Shown one piece after another: positions 34,084 to 43,222 of a stretch of 57,141 bases of DNA (position 1 is its first letter; every line of letters starts with the position of its first letter). This stretch comes from an uncultured Prevotella sp. (GTDB lineage: Bacteria; Bacteroidota; Bacteroidia; Bacteroidales; Bacteroidaceae), in contig CAMNPM010000010.1 of NCBI GenBank assembly GCA_946548065.1, forward strand, positions 1-57,141, in the 5' to 3' direction. The position numbers were made by a program, and so were the translations under genes. Below the pieces are notes generated by a model. The model did no database searches and was not told the origin of the DNA. It was given only the letters and a program-made list of their open reading frames with translations.

Positions 34084-34434
34084 ATGGCTCTGAACTTAGA
34101 CAAGAACTTGAAGCGCTACTACAGTATCCGCGAGGTGGCTGAAATGTTCGGACTGAACGAGAGTACCCTGCGCTACTGGGAGCAGGAGTTTCCCTACCTG
34201 AGGCCCAAGAACAGCGGTCCGGCCAAGATACGCCAGTATCAGGAGAAGGACATAGAGCAGATTCGGCTTATCCACAACTTGGTGAAGGTAAGAGGGTTCA
34301 AGCTGGCTGCTGCCAAGAAGATTATCAACAGCAACCGTACGGGTGCCGACCGAAGGGCTGAGGTGCTGACTAAGCTGATGGACGTTCGCACCGAGCTGGA
34401 GGCACTAAAGAAACAGATGGACTACCTTGAGTAG
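34084..34434 (+). CDS. MerR-family transcriptional regulator
   Basis: 116 residues. The winged helix-turn-helix is at about 12-80 (YYSIREVAEMFGLNESTLRYWEQEFP, then YQEKDIEQIRLIHNL), followed by a short coiled-coil dimerisation helix (about 90-114). No effector-binding domain and no cysteines, so it is not a metal sensor of the MerR/CueR kind. Small MerR proteins of this form are widespread in Bacteroidetes. Targets are unknown; it is a single gene with its own promoter. Confidence 0.88.
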   Translation: MALNLDKNLKRYYSIREVAEMFGLNESTLRYWEQEFPYLRPKNSGPAKIRQYQEKDIEQIRLIHNLVKVRGFKLAAAKKIINSNRTGADRRAEVLTKLMDVRTELEALKKQMDYLE

Positions 34435-34487
34435 CCCATCTGTCGTCTGTGCTTCATCATCCCGCCTGTCTCTTCATTTCACGGAGG

Positions 34488-34578
34488 GAAGATTCCGCTT
34501 ATTTCATCATTCTTTCGCTTATTTCATCATCTCACGGACGGCAGCTTTCGCTTATTTCATCATCTCACGGACGGCAGC
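34488..34578. repeat. 33-bp tandem repeat over the tricorn-like protease stop codon
   Basis: Unit 34513-34545 and unit 34546-34578 are identical (TTTCGCTTATTTCATCATC...GGCAGC), and a partial unit lies at about 34488-34512. The rightmost copy encodes the last residues and stop codon of the minus-strand protease gene. The other copies are downstream non-coding duplicates of that tail. Confidence 0.85.
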
Positions 34579-37500
34579 CTCGAGCTGCGGGTCGCGGCCG
34601 TTGATATAGTCTTCGGGCGAGTTGTAGACCTCGATGTCGGGGAAGAGCTCCTGATTCTCCATATACTGTCCCCTCATGTCTTTCTTGCCCACCTGGGGTA
34701 TGCCGAACACCAGCGTGTCGTCCATCAGCGTCTCCCACCATACGGAGGTGGCCGTGCCAGCCACGGCGGAGCCGATGAGCTTGCCCACGCCAAGCTCGCG
34801 ATATACCCACGGGAAGCCGGAGCCGTTGGAATAGCAGTCTTCGTTCATCAGTACGCACGACTTGCCCACCCATTTGTTTAGCGGGTCGCGCCCTACATAC
34901 TTGCCGCGAGGCACGAAGTTGTGGTAGAGGCGTCCGCTGAGCAGTGTACACAGGTCGTCGTGCAGCCATCCGCCACCGTTGTAGCGCTCGTCGACGATGC
35001 AGGCCTTGCGGTTGCGGTTCTTGTCGCTGAGCAGCTCGCTGTACACCTCGCGGAAACCGGCACTGTTCATCGACTTGATGTGTACATAAGCCACCTGTCC
35101 GCCAGAGAGGCTGTCGACCAGCTGGCGGTTACGGTCTACCCAGCGTTTGTAGATGATATTGCCGAGCTGGCTTTGCGAGATGGGCTTGACCACCACGCTG
35201 AGCGTCGCGCCGCCCTGGGGCTTGCGCACGGTGACGCGGACGGGCTTGCCGGCCTTGCCGTCGAGCATCCAGAAATAGTCCTCGCCGGCCTTGATGGGGT
35301 TGCCGTCAATCGCGGTGACGATGCACCCGGCAGTAACCCCCGTGTTGCGAACGGCAAAGGGACCGCGCTTGATGACCTCCTGTATCAGCAGGCCGTCGCC
35401 CTGATAGGCAGGGTCGAAGAAGAGTCCCAGGCTGGCTGTGCGCAGGGTGGGGCCGTCGGGATAGTAGCGGGAGCCCGTATGCGAGCCGTTCAGCTCGCCC
35501 AGCATCTCGCTCAGCATGTCGCTGAAGTCATAGTTGTTGTTGATGTGCGGTAGGAACTTCTCGTAGACCTTGCGATAGCCTTCCCAGTCGATGCCGTGTA
35601 TGTGCTCGTCGTAGAACTTGTCGTTGACCTGGCGCCATACGTGGCTGAACAGATACTGGCGCTCCTGATAGGGCTGCCAGCAGAAGGGGGCCTCGAAGCT
35701 TACCGTCTCCTGGCGCTCCTTGCCCAGGTCGAGCTTCTTGATGCTGCCTGAAAGCAGGTAGAGATGCTTGAATCCCTTGTCGGCTTCCATCTGTCCGCCA
35801 CCCACGCCTTTCATCACCAGCTGGGTCTGCTTTTCGCGCAGGTTGTGCATCCACAGGTCGTAGTCGTCTTCAAAGGCTGCCTGGTAGTACAGGGTGTCGC
35901 CGCCGGGCGAGAGGATGGCATCGCCCAGATGACTGGAGTTGGCCGTCAGGCGGAGTATGCGTTCGCGGGCGTTGTCAAGGTCGAAGACCAGGGCGCGAGT
36001 GGTGCTGACGGCATCCTGCTTCTTGCCCTTCTTGCTCTTCTTGTCCTTGCTGTCTTTCTTACCCTTGCTGGTCTCAGCGGCCTGGTCGGCATTCTGGTCT
36101 TCCTTCTCAGCGGCTTCCAGCTGTTCCTTCTCCTCCTTGGTCATGCGGAAACGCTCATAGGCATCCAGGTCGAAGAACATGATGTAGACATCCTCCTCGG
36201 CTCCCCAGCTGCCGTGACTGCGGTAGCCGGCGCGGTCGCTCGAGAAGATGATAGCCTTGCCGCCCAGTGCCCACTTGGCGTTGCGGTCGCTGTAGCCGCT
36301 GTTGGTAAGGTTGTGTACCTCGCCACTGCCGTCAGCCTTCACCAGTGCCACGTCAGGGCTGTTCCATCCACCTGTGCCGATGTAGCTTGCCAGCAGCCAG
36401 CGGCTGTCGGGACTCCACTCAAACCATAGGTCACCGTCGGTATAGCTGTATTGGTATTTGCCGTCGAGCACGGTGCGAACGGCCTTCGTCTGAAGGTTCA
36501 TCACGCGCAGGGTACCGCGATCCTCGAAGAAGGCAATCTCCTTGCCGTCAGGACTGAATTTGGGCTGTTGCGAGGTCAGTGCGGTATGGGTCAGCTGTTC
36601 TTCTGACACTTCGGCGGCGTAGGTGAACTGCTTGTCTTGCTTGTTCTTGATGGTGCTGCGGTATATTTGCCACGTGCCGTTGCGCTCGGCACTGTACACC
36701 AGGCTGCGCCCGTCGGGCGAGAAGCTGAGGTTGCGCTCTTGCTCTGGCGTGTTGGTAACCTGACGGGTGGTCTTATACTCAGTAGAGGTGACATACACAT
36801 CGCCGTGCATGATGAAGGCTATCTCCTTGTTCTTGGGCGACACGCTGATTTCTGTGGCTCCACTGGTCCGGATGCTGCGTATCAGCTGCTTGTCGTTGCT
36901 GTCGGCAAGGATGCTGATGCTGACCCGCTGCCCTTGTCCGTTTCTGAAGGTATAGATCTCGCCATCGTAGCCATAGCACAGTGTACCATCGCGGGCAATG
37001 GTAAGGAAACGGACGGGGTTCGTGGTGTGATGGGTTATCTGTTGTTCACCGCTGCCGTCGATATTGCGCTTCCAGACGTTGAACGTGCCGTCGCGCTCGC
37101 TGAGGTAGTAGAACGACTGGCCGTCAGGAGCCCACACGGGGGTGCGGTCTTCGCCACGGAAGGTGGTCAGCCTACTGAATCGCCTGTCGCTGTCCTTGCC
37201 GGCTGCTCCCTTCATCAGCCAGATGTCGCGCGTGACGGCACTTTGGTGGTGCTTGCGGAAATAGTCTTCGTAGCCCTTGACGTCATGGTAGAGCAGGTCG
37301 CCATTGGCATTGATGCTGATGTCCTGCATGGTGATGATGGAGAATAGGCAAGGGCGGCCACCTGAGGTGCTAACCTCGTAAACCTGTGGGAAGGTCGATT
37401 CTGGCAGCAGGCTGCTCTGTGCTGTGGGCATCATGGAGCTGCTGAACAGCACGTGCGTGTTGTCCCTGAAGGCAATAGGTGTCTCCGTGCCGCTATGGGT

Positions 37501-37812
37501 GGTCAGTCGCCGAGGGGTACCCCCTTGCGAACTCATCAGGTAGACATCCATGCTGCCCTCGCGTGTAGAGGCGAAGGCAATGCTCTGCCCGTCAGGACTC
37601 CAGATGGGCTGGGCGTCGTAGGCTGCATTGCTGGTTAGTTGACGAGCCTGTCCTCCTGTGGCAGCTACGGTATAGATATCGCCTTTATATGAGAATGCAA
37701 TCTGTCTGCCGTCGGGCGAGATGGCAGGGAAGCGCATCCATAGCGGGGTGACTTGGGCAGCGAGCATGAGCGATGCAGCCCAGAAGAAGGCTGTAGTGAA
37801 TAGCTTTTTCAT
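34552..37812 (-). CDS. Tricorn-like S41 family protease with WD40/PD40 propeller
   Basis: 1086 residues from the ATG at 37812, chosen because a signal peptide (MKKLFTTAFFWAASLMLAAQ) starts there. The N-terminal half has repeated PD40/TolB-type blades (SPDGRQIAFS, SPDGQSIAFAST, APDGQSFYYLSERDG, SPDGRSLVYSAERNG, SPDGKEIAFF). A Lys/Glu-rich linker (about 610-640) follows. The C-terminal half has a tricorn core helix bundle, a PDZ domain and the S41 protease domain with DERYNGGGW and the nucleophile-region segment NEDCYSNGSGFP. It is a periplasmic or surface peptidase degrading peptides. It follows the third pectinesterase by 17 bases. A duplicated 33-bp tail lies past the stop. Confidence 0.9.
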   Translation of the reverse strand: MKKLFTTAFFWAASLMLAAQVTPLWMRFPAISPDGRQIAFSYKGDIYTVAATGGQARQLTSNAAYDAQPIWSPDGQSIAFASTREGSMDVYLMSSQGGTPRRLTTHSGTETPIAFRDNTHVLFSSSMMPTAQSSLLPESTFPQVYEVSTSGGRPCLFSIITMQDISINANGDLLYHDVKGYEDYFRKHHQSAVTRDIWLMKGAAGKDSDRRFSRLTTFRGEDRTPVWAPDGQSFYYLSERDGTFNVWKRNIDGSGEQQITHHTTNPVRFLTIARDGTLCYGYDGEIYTFRNGQGQRVSISILADSNDKQLIRSIRTSGATEISVSPKNKEIAFIMHGDVYVTSTEYKTTRQVTNTPEQERNLSFSPDGRSLVYSAERNGTWQIYRSTIKNKQDKQFTYAAEVSEEQLTHTALTSQQPKFSPDGKEIAFFEDRGTLRVMNLQTKAVRTVLDGKYQYSYTDGDLWFEWSPDSRWLLASYIGTGGWNSPDVALVKADGSGEVHNLTNSGYSDRNAKWALGGKAIIFSSDRAGYRSHGSWGAEEDVYIMFFDLDAYERFRMTKEEKEQLEAAEKEDQNADQAAETSKGKKDSKDKKSKKGKKQDAVSTTRALVFDLDNARERILRLTANSSHLGDAILSPGGDTLYYQAAFEDDYDLWMHNLREKQTQLVMKGVGGGQMEADKGFKHLYLLSGSIKKLDLGKERQETVSFEAPFCWQPYQERQYLFSHVWRQVNDKFYDEHIHGIDWEGYRKVYEKFLPHINNNYDFSDMLSEMLGELNGSHTGSRYYPDGPTLRTASLGLFFDPAYQGDGLLIQEVIKRGPFAVRNTGVTAGCIVTAIDGNPIKAGEDYFWMLDGKAGKPVRVTVRKPQGGATLSVVVKPISQSQLGNIIYKRWVDRNRQLVDSLSGGQVAYVHIKSMNSAGFREVYSELLSDKNRNRKACIVDERYNGGGWLHDDLCTLLSGRLYHNFVPRGKYVGRDPLNKWVGKSCVLMNEDCYSNGSGFPWVYRELGVGKLIGSAVAGTATSVWWETLMDDTLVFGIPQVGKKDMRGQYMENQELFPDIEVYNSPEDYINGRDPQLEAAVREMMK

Positions 37813-37829
37813 TTGTGTATGAGATAAGT

Positions 37830-38804
37830 TTAGTTGTTTGGAATCCAAGTGTTGCTGCGTGTGAAGACGCGCTGAAGGGTAATCTGCTCCGCCTCCTTCT
37901 TGGTCAGCTGGCGGCTCCAGCCTACGCGGTGCTTCGTGTCGGCTCCCTCGCCACGGTTGTTGTACTCCAGGTATCGGGCGGTCTTCACGGCTTCCGGACG
38001 CCATTGGTGCCATCCTTCAGGAAGAATCTGACGGGGCAGGTCGCTGTTCATAAACAGGGTATAGCCATAATCGCGCCAAGGGCGACCAAGATAAACCTTG
38101 TCTGCATTCTCAGCTGTGCTGATGTGGCAATTATTAAATATGTACCCGTACATTATATCTTTTGGCGTAGAGGCTGCGGTGATGTAGGAGTTGATTTTGC
38201 AGAAGATGTCGCAGTTCTCGAACCACGCTGTCGACGGACCGAAGATGAAGTCGGTGGTTCCTTCGATATAGCAATTCTTGAAGTATAGGCGTGTGTCGGG
38301 GGCTCCTGTATACACGGTGTCCTGATTACCGAGGAACCGGCAGTTGATGAACTGCAGGCAGTCGCCCGTAGTCATCAGTGCGACAGCCTGGCCCAGACGG
38401 GCGGCATTGTTCTCGATGGTGATGTCCTTAATGGTTATCAGACTGCCGTCTACGCGTAGGGTGTAGGTACGGAAGGTTCCCATGCCCTTGCCCAGCGACG
38501 GCAGGACAATGTTGGCATGGTCGTCCCAGGTGATGACGGTTTGGTTGCGGTCCTCACCGCATATCTCAATGTTTGTCAGCCACTGCGGTATGACGAGCTT
38601 CTCCTTGTAGGTTCCCTTCTTGACGTAGATGACCTTGTGGTATTCCATGAAGGCACGGCACACCTCTATGGCATCGGCAACGTTGCGGAACTGTCCTGTA
38701 CCGTCGCGAGCCACAACCAGTGTGTCGGGGTTGTCGTACTTGTCCTTGGCTTGAAGAACAGTGATGCCACAGAAGAGGCAAATGATGCAGATTAGTCTTT
38801 TCAT
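37830..38804 (-). CDS. Secreted pectinesterase (CE8 family), classic type
   Basis: 324 residues with a signal peptide (about 1-19). All canonical pectin methylesterase motifs are present: GTYKEK (64-69), QAVAL (139-143), QDT (161-163), DFIFG with Asp185, and LGRPW with Arg241 and Trp243. It de-esterifies pectin outside the cytoplasm. Unlike the tandem pair at 1614-3769, this one follows the consensus exactly. Oddly it sits between spoT (33 bases upstream) and the tricorn-like protease (17 bases downstream), not in a polysaccharide utilisation locus; no SusC/SusD pair is visible. Confidence 0.94.
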   Translation of the reverse strand: MKRLICIICLFCGITVLQAKDKYDNPDTLVVARDGTGQFRNVADAIEVCRAFMEYHKVIYVKKGTYKEKLVIPQWLTNIEICGEDRNQTVITWDDHANIVLPSLGKGMGTFRTYTLRVDGSLITIKDITIENNAARLGQAVALMTTGDCLQFINCRFLGNQDTVYTGAPDTRLYFKNCYIEGTTDFIFGPSTAWFENCDIFCKINSYITAASTPKDIMYGYIFNNCHISTAENADKVYLGRPWRDYGYTLFMNSDLPRQILPEGWHQWRPEAVKTARYLEYNNRGEGADTKHRVGWSRQLTKKEAEQITLQRVFTRSNTWIPNN

Positions 38805-38837
38805 ATTAGTTGTCGTCTTTGTTCCCAGATTGTCGGC

Positions 38838-41105
38838 TTACATGATTTGAGTCACTTCTTGCAGGCCCTTCACTTCTTTCAGTGCATTCATGATTTCGCG
38901 CACATTCTCGCGGTCGTGTACGCGGAGCTCAATGCTTCCGTCGAAAACACCATCCTCGCTATTGATAGTGAGCTTATGGATGTTGACGTTCAGCTGTGAG
39001 GAAATGATGCGCGACACATCCATGAGGATGCCTACGCGGTCGATACCCTGAAGGCGGATGGTGGCATCGAAGAACAGCTGCTTGTGCATGTCCCACTTGG
39101 CGTCAAGGATGCGATTGCCGAATCCGCTCTTGAGCTTGTCGGCTACCGGACATGCCCGCTTGTGTATCTCTATTTGGTGTTTGTTGTCAATATATCCCAG
39201 GATGTCATCGCCTGGGATAGGATGACAGCAGTGCTTGAATTTATACTTCCCGATGGTTTCTTCGCTGATGTAGATAGGCTTCTTGCGGTTGAACTTCTCC
39301 GGCACCACAAACAGCTCTTGCTGAACCTTGTCGTCGGTTCCCTGTTTCTTGCTCCGTCCCAGAAAGGGTACCAGCTTGCGCCAGCCTTTCTTGCCATTGC
39401 TGTTCTTGCCGTTCAGCTCGTCCAGGTCTTTCTCGCCCAGCAGGATGGTCTTCTCGCCCAAGCCCTGGAAGAAGTCCTCGCGGCGGTTGACCTCGTGGAA
39501 CATAGCCAGCTGGTCGATGACGGCTGGGGTGTTCTCGATATTGTTTTTCTTGAGGAACTGTGCCAGCAGATTTTCGCCCTTCTTTTGAATCTCCCGACTG
39601 TCGCGGCGCAACACTGCCTGTATCTTGGCTTTGGCCTTTGCGGTGGAGACGAAATTAATCCATGCTGGTTGCACATGCTGTGATTTCGAAGTTAGAATCT
39701 CCACCTGGTCGCCGCTCTCAAGCTTGTGACTCAGCGGTACGAGCTTGTGGTTGACTTTTGCTCCTATACAATGAGACCCCAGGAAAGTATGGATGCTAAA
39801 GGCGAAGTCGAGTGCTGTGCAACCAGCTGGCATCGTCCTAATTTCGCCCTTGGGCGTGAAGACGAATATCTCTGAGGCAAAGAGATTCAGCTTGATGGCA
39901 TCCAGGAAGTCCATGGCATCGGGCTGTGGATCGTCCAGGATTTCCTTGATGGTGCGCAGCCATTCGTTCAGCTCGTTTTCGTCCTCGGTATATTCCTCGT
40001 TGTCCTCGCCTTCCTTGTATTTCCAGTGGGCTGCGAAGCCTTGCTCGGCTATCTCGTCCATGCGGTCGGAGCGTATCTGTACTTCTATCCAGCGCCCTTG
40101 CTTCGACATCAGTGTCACGTGGAGTGCCTGATAGCCGTTGGCCTTGGGATGCGACAGCCAGTCGCGCAGACGGTCGGGGTGGCTCTTGTATATCTTCGAG
40201 ATAGCCACGTAGATGTTGAAGCATTCGTTGATTTCCTCTTCACGCTTGGCTGGAGTGAAGATGATTCTGACTGCCAGGATGTCATAGATTTCCTCAAACG
40301 TGACGTGCTTGTTCTGCATCTTCGTCCAGATGGAGTACGGGCTCTTCACACGTTCCTTAATTTCATATTTGATGCCCATCTGCTTGAGCGACTCCTCGAT
40401 GGGAGCAGTGAACTGGTCGAACAGTTCATGACGCTGCAGCTCCGTGTCTTGCAGCTTCTGTTTGATGCTGTTGTATTGCTCCGGGTGCTCGTACTGGAAG
40501 CTGAGGTTCTCCAGTTCCGACTTGATTTTATTCAGTCCCAGGCGGTTGGCAAGCGGTGCATAAATATACAGCGTCTCACCTGCAATCTTGTATTGCTTGT
40601 TGGCAGGTTGCGACTCCAGGGTGCGCATGTTGTGCAGGCGGTCGCAGATCTTGATGAGGATGACACGTATGTCCTCGCTCATGGTCAGCAGCAGCTTTTT
40701 GAAGTTTTCTGCCTGTGCTGAGGCTTGCTCTCCGAAGATACCGCCACTGATCTTGGTCAGCCCGTCAACGATTTGGGCAATCTTCGGACCAAAGATGTTG
40801 GCCAGGTCTTCGGTGGTATAGTCGGTATCCTCCACCACGTCGTGCAACAGTGCTGCGCAGATGCTGGTAGAGCCCAGCCCCACCTCCTCGCAGGCTATCT
40901 GTGCCACAGCGATGGGGTGCATGATGTAGGGTTCGCCAGAGAGTCGGCGCACACCCTTGTGGGCCTGCCGTGCAAAATTGAAGGCTTTGGTGATAATGTC
41001 CACCTTCTTGCGGTGGCGTGATGTCAGGTAACTGTCCAACAGATGTTGGAACGCGTCGTTCACCAGTTTCTCGTCAGCGTCTTCACGCATCATATCCTCG
41101 TCCAT
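38838..41105 (-). CDS. spoT: RelA/SpoT-family (p)ppGpp synthetase/hydrolase
   Basis: 755 residues. The HD hydrolase domain has His63 and HDVVED (88-93), followed by the synthetase domain (ARLGLNKIKSELE-like segment, KMQNKHVTFEEIYDILAVRI, YQALHVTL), a TGS domain (EIFVFTPKGEIRTMPAGCTALDFAF), the CC/helical region and a C-terminal ACT domain. It makes and degrades the stringent alarmone in the cytoplasm; the intact HD residues suggest a bifunctional enzyme. It starts 5 bases after mltD and is the fifth gene of the parA-led run. Confidence 0.95.
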   Translation of the reverse strand: MDEDMMREDADEKLVNDAFQHLLDSYLTSRHRKKVDIITKAFNFARQAHKGVRRLSGEPYIMHPIAVAQIACEEVGLGSTSICAALLHDVVEDTDYTTEDLANIFGPKIAQIVDGLTKISGGIFGEQASAQAENFKKLLLTMSEDIRVILIKICDRLHNMRTLESQPANKQYKIAGETLYIYAPLANRLGLNKIKSELENLSFQYEHPEQYNSIKQKLQDTELQRHELFDQFTAPIEESLKQMGIKYEIKERVKSPYSIWTKMQNKHVTFEEIYDILAVRIIFTPAKREEEINECFNIYVAISKIYKSHPDRLRDWLSHPKANGYQALHVTLMSKQGRWIEVQIRSDRMDEIAEQGFAAHWKYKEGEDNEEYTEDENELNEWLRTIKEILDDPQPDAMDFLDAIKLNLFASEIFVFTPKGEIRTMPAGCTALDFAFSIHTFLGSHCIGAKVNHKLVPLSHKLESGDQVEILTSKSQHVQPAWINFVSTAKAKAKIQAVLRRDSREIQKKGENLLAQFLKKNNIENTPAVIDQLAMFHEVNRREDFFQGLGEKTILLGEKDLDELNGKNSNGKKGWRKLVPFLGRSKKQGTDDKVQQELFVVPEKFNRKKPIYISEETIGKYKFKHCCHPIPGDDILGYIDNKHQIEIHKRACPVADKLKSGFGNRILDAKWDMHKQLFFDATIRLQGIDRVGILMDVSRIISSQLNVNIHKLTINSEDGVFDGSIELRVHDRENVREIMNALKEVKGLQEVTQIM

Positions 41106-41110
41106 AAGCG

Positions 41111-42439
41111 TTATCTCCTCCTTCTCCTTCTTGTTGATTTACGTTTCTTATTTGCTGTGCCTCGCTTCCTGCTCACAGAGCCTCGCTTCCTGCTCACAGA
41201 AGATCCGCGGCGGCGGCTCACCTTGCTACGCTTGCCATAGCGGGCTTTCTTGCCCCTGATGTAGCGCTTGCTCTTGTGATAGTAGGTCGGAACATCGTCT
41301 CTGACTTCCACTTCGGAGCGGTTGGTCAGCAGTTCGTCTGACTTATAGTTATAGACAGAGTCCTCCAGGTCGATAAATTTGCCCACCTCCGTCTGTGGTA
41401 GACGTATGGGCGACGGAGCTGTAGCTCCAGGTACCACGTCGCGACGGTACATGGGGTTTAGCGACCTCAGCAAGTCGATATTGATACCTACGACCTCGGC
41501 TACCTGCTGCAGGTGGACGTTGCGGCTCACCATCACGGTATCGGACTTGGCGGGCAGTCGGGTGGTCATGGGACAGATATTGTGCTGCGAATAGTAAGTC
41601 ATGATATAGTTGGCGGCAATGAAGGCTGGAACATAGCCGCGTGTCTCCTTTGGAAGGTAAGGGTATATCTGCCAATAGTCCTTGGTGTTGACGGTTGAGT
41701 CCTTTATGGCAGCCTGAGCCCGGTGGATGGCCTTGTTGATGTTCTCAGGGCCACAGTTGTATGCTGCAATCACCAGGTTCCAGTCGCCAAACACCTTGTA
41801 GAGGTCGCTCAGGTAGTGTGCTGCTGCGCGCGACGACTTGACAGGATCGCGACGCTCGTCCAGCAGGGAGTTGACCTGCAGACCATATTGCTTGCCTGTG
41901 CCTAACATAAACTGCCATAGTCCTGTTGCGCCTACACGGCTCACAGCCTTGGGGTTGAGAGCCGACTCAATGACAGGCAGGTACTTCAGTTCCAGGGGCA
42001 GCTGGTAGAGTTCCAGAGCCTCTTCGAAGATAGGCATATAGAAGTTTGAGGCACCCAGCATATAGCTGATGCTGTGGCGAAGGCGTCCGCTGTAACGGTC
42101 GATGAACTTCTGAACCACCTCGTTGTAGGCCATCTCCATGACGCATGGCATACGGCTCAGACGGTCGATGTACTCATCGCGTGAATACAGAGGATTCACG
42201 TCTTGCATGTTACAGTCAGAAGGCTCGTCCAGATAGGTCTTCGACATGTAGAGGTTGAGCAGTGAGTCCAGGTCGTAGGTCATGGCCTCAGGAAACTCAA
42301 TCACGTCTTCGTTGCCATCCTCGTCAGTCACAACAATCTCGTCCTCGCCGTCCTCATCGTCTTCTACGACTACCTGGGCTTGCAGGCTTAGGGGCAGACA
42401 TCCTAAAAGGAAGAACAGTATTTTCTTCTTTATCATCAT
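41111..42439 (-). CDS. mltD: Membrane-bound lytic murein transglycosylase D
   Basis: 442 residues. A signal peptide (about 1-22) precedes an acidic stretch. The GH23 SLT domain has catalytic Glu158 in PVIESALNPKA, then GATGLWQFM and AAYNCGPENI. One LysM-like module (about 310-355) would bind peptidoglycan. It cleaves the glycan strand of murein in the periplasm. The last 50 residues are strongly basic (SRRRGSSVSRKRGSVSRKRG and a final RRRRRR), partly from a 21-bp DNA duplication at 41160-41201. That tail is unusual for the family. Confidence 0.92.
   Translation of the reverse strand: MMIKKKILFFLLGCLPLSLQAQVVVEDDEDGEDEIVVTDEDGNEDVIEFPEAMTYDLDSLLNLYMSKTYLDEPSDCNMQDVNPLYSRDEYIDRLSRMPCVMEMAYNEVVQKFIDRYSGRLRHSISYMLGASNFYMPIFEEALELYQLPLELKYLPVIESALNPKAVSRVGATGLWQFMLGTGKQYGLQVNSLLDERRDPVKSSRAAAHYLSDLYKVFGDWNLVIAAYNCGPENINKAIHRAQAAIKDSTVNTKDYWQIYPYLPKETRGYVPAFIAANYIMTYYSQHNICPMTTRLPAKSDTVMVSRNVHLQQVAEVVGINIDLLRSLNPMYRRDVVPGATAPSPIRLPQTEVGKFIDLEDSVYNYKSDELLTNRSEVEVRDDVPTYYHKSKRYIRGKKARYGKRSKVSRRRGSSVSRKRGSVSRKRGTANKKRKSTRRRRRR
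41160..41201. repeat. 21-bp tandem duplication within the mltD tail
   Basis: Two near-identical 21-base units (CCTCGCTTCCTGCTCACAGA...), each encoding one SVSRKRG heptapeptide on the minus strand. Confidence 0.85.
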
Positions 42440-42480
42440 ATGCTATTTTCTTTCTCTTTTGCTTTATAAAAATATAAAGG

Positions 42481-43218
42481 TTAAAAATTCAGTTTACAGC
42501 TCAGTCCGAGCGATTGTGATTCCAGCATGTTCCCGCCTCCTCGATTGGGAATTACCGTTGGCTCCACCTTCAGGCTGAGGTCTTTGGATATGTCGAACAC
42601 GGAGAGTTCTGCGTCGACATACGCATCAATCACCGAAAGGGCATAGACTCCGAGCAATATAAAGAAGCTCATGTCGCGCCAGCGGCGATACTTGTCCTTA
42701 CGGTTCTTGAAAATGGGTATGTATTGATCTTTGTTCTCAGACGTAATCTGCTTGCCCAGATGCATGAACTTATTGTATGAGTCTGTTCCCGGGTCATCGT
42801 CCATGAGGTCGAGATAGGCTTGCGAATAGTCTTTGTACATCATGTTGTTCCAAGACAGCGCATAGATGCATCCCAGGAAGCCTCCATAAATGATGGGCAA
42901 CTTCCAGAACTTACGGTTGTAGATCTGTCCGGCCCCCGGCAATACCAGGGCAAGCCACAAGGCCCGTTGCGGATTGGGCCTCCATGTGTTCCAGTCGCGC
43001 TTTTCCTTTTTCTTGCGCTCTTTCTTCAGCATCACAGAGGTTGTGTCGGCAGCCGTTTCAAGAGTGTCGCCCAGCAGGATCTTGGCATCTGATTGGGCAA
43101 GGGAGTCCATCACAGCCAGGTCATCCGTCTGAGCCAAGCTCCCCACACTCGTCATCAACAAGCCCAGGGCGAAGAATATTTTTCTCATCAGCGTCTTAAC
43201 CACTTCGTTACTCCTCAT
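42481..43218 (-). CDS. DUF5683 membrane protein
   Basis: 245 residues from the first ATG; an ATG ten codons later directly begins a signal peptide (MRKIFFALGLLMTSVGSLAQ) and may be the real start. After a Lys-rich segment comes the DUF5683 block PNPQRALWLALVLPGAGQIYNRKFWKLPIIYGGFLG with two membrane segments, and a third near 195-212. A TM2-like envelope protein of unknown role. It lies 4 bases after parB and 41 before mltD, an order I recall as common in Bacteroidales. Confidence 0.85.
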   Translation of the reverse strand: MRSNEVVKTLMRKIFFALGLLMTSVGSLAQTDDLAVMDSLAQSDAKILLGDTLETAADTTSVMLKKERKKKEKRDWNTWRPNPQRALWLALVLPGAGQIYNRKFWKLPIIYGGFLGCIYALSWNNMMYKDYSQAYLDLMDDDPGTDSYNKFMHLGKQITSENKDQYIPIFKNRKDKYRRWRDMSFFILLGVYALSVIDAYVDAELSVFDISKDLSLKVEPTVIPNRGGGNMLESQSLGLSCKLNF

Positions 43219-43222
43219 TCTT

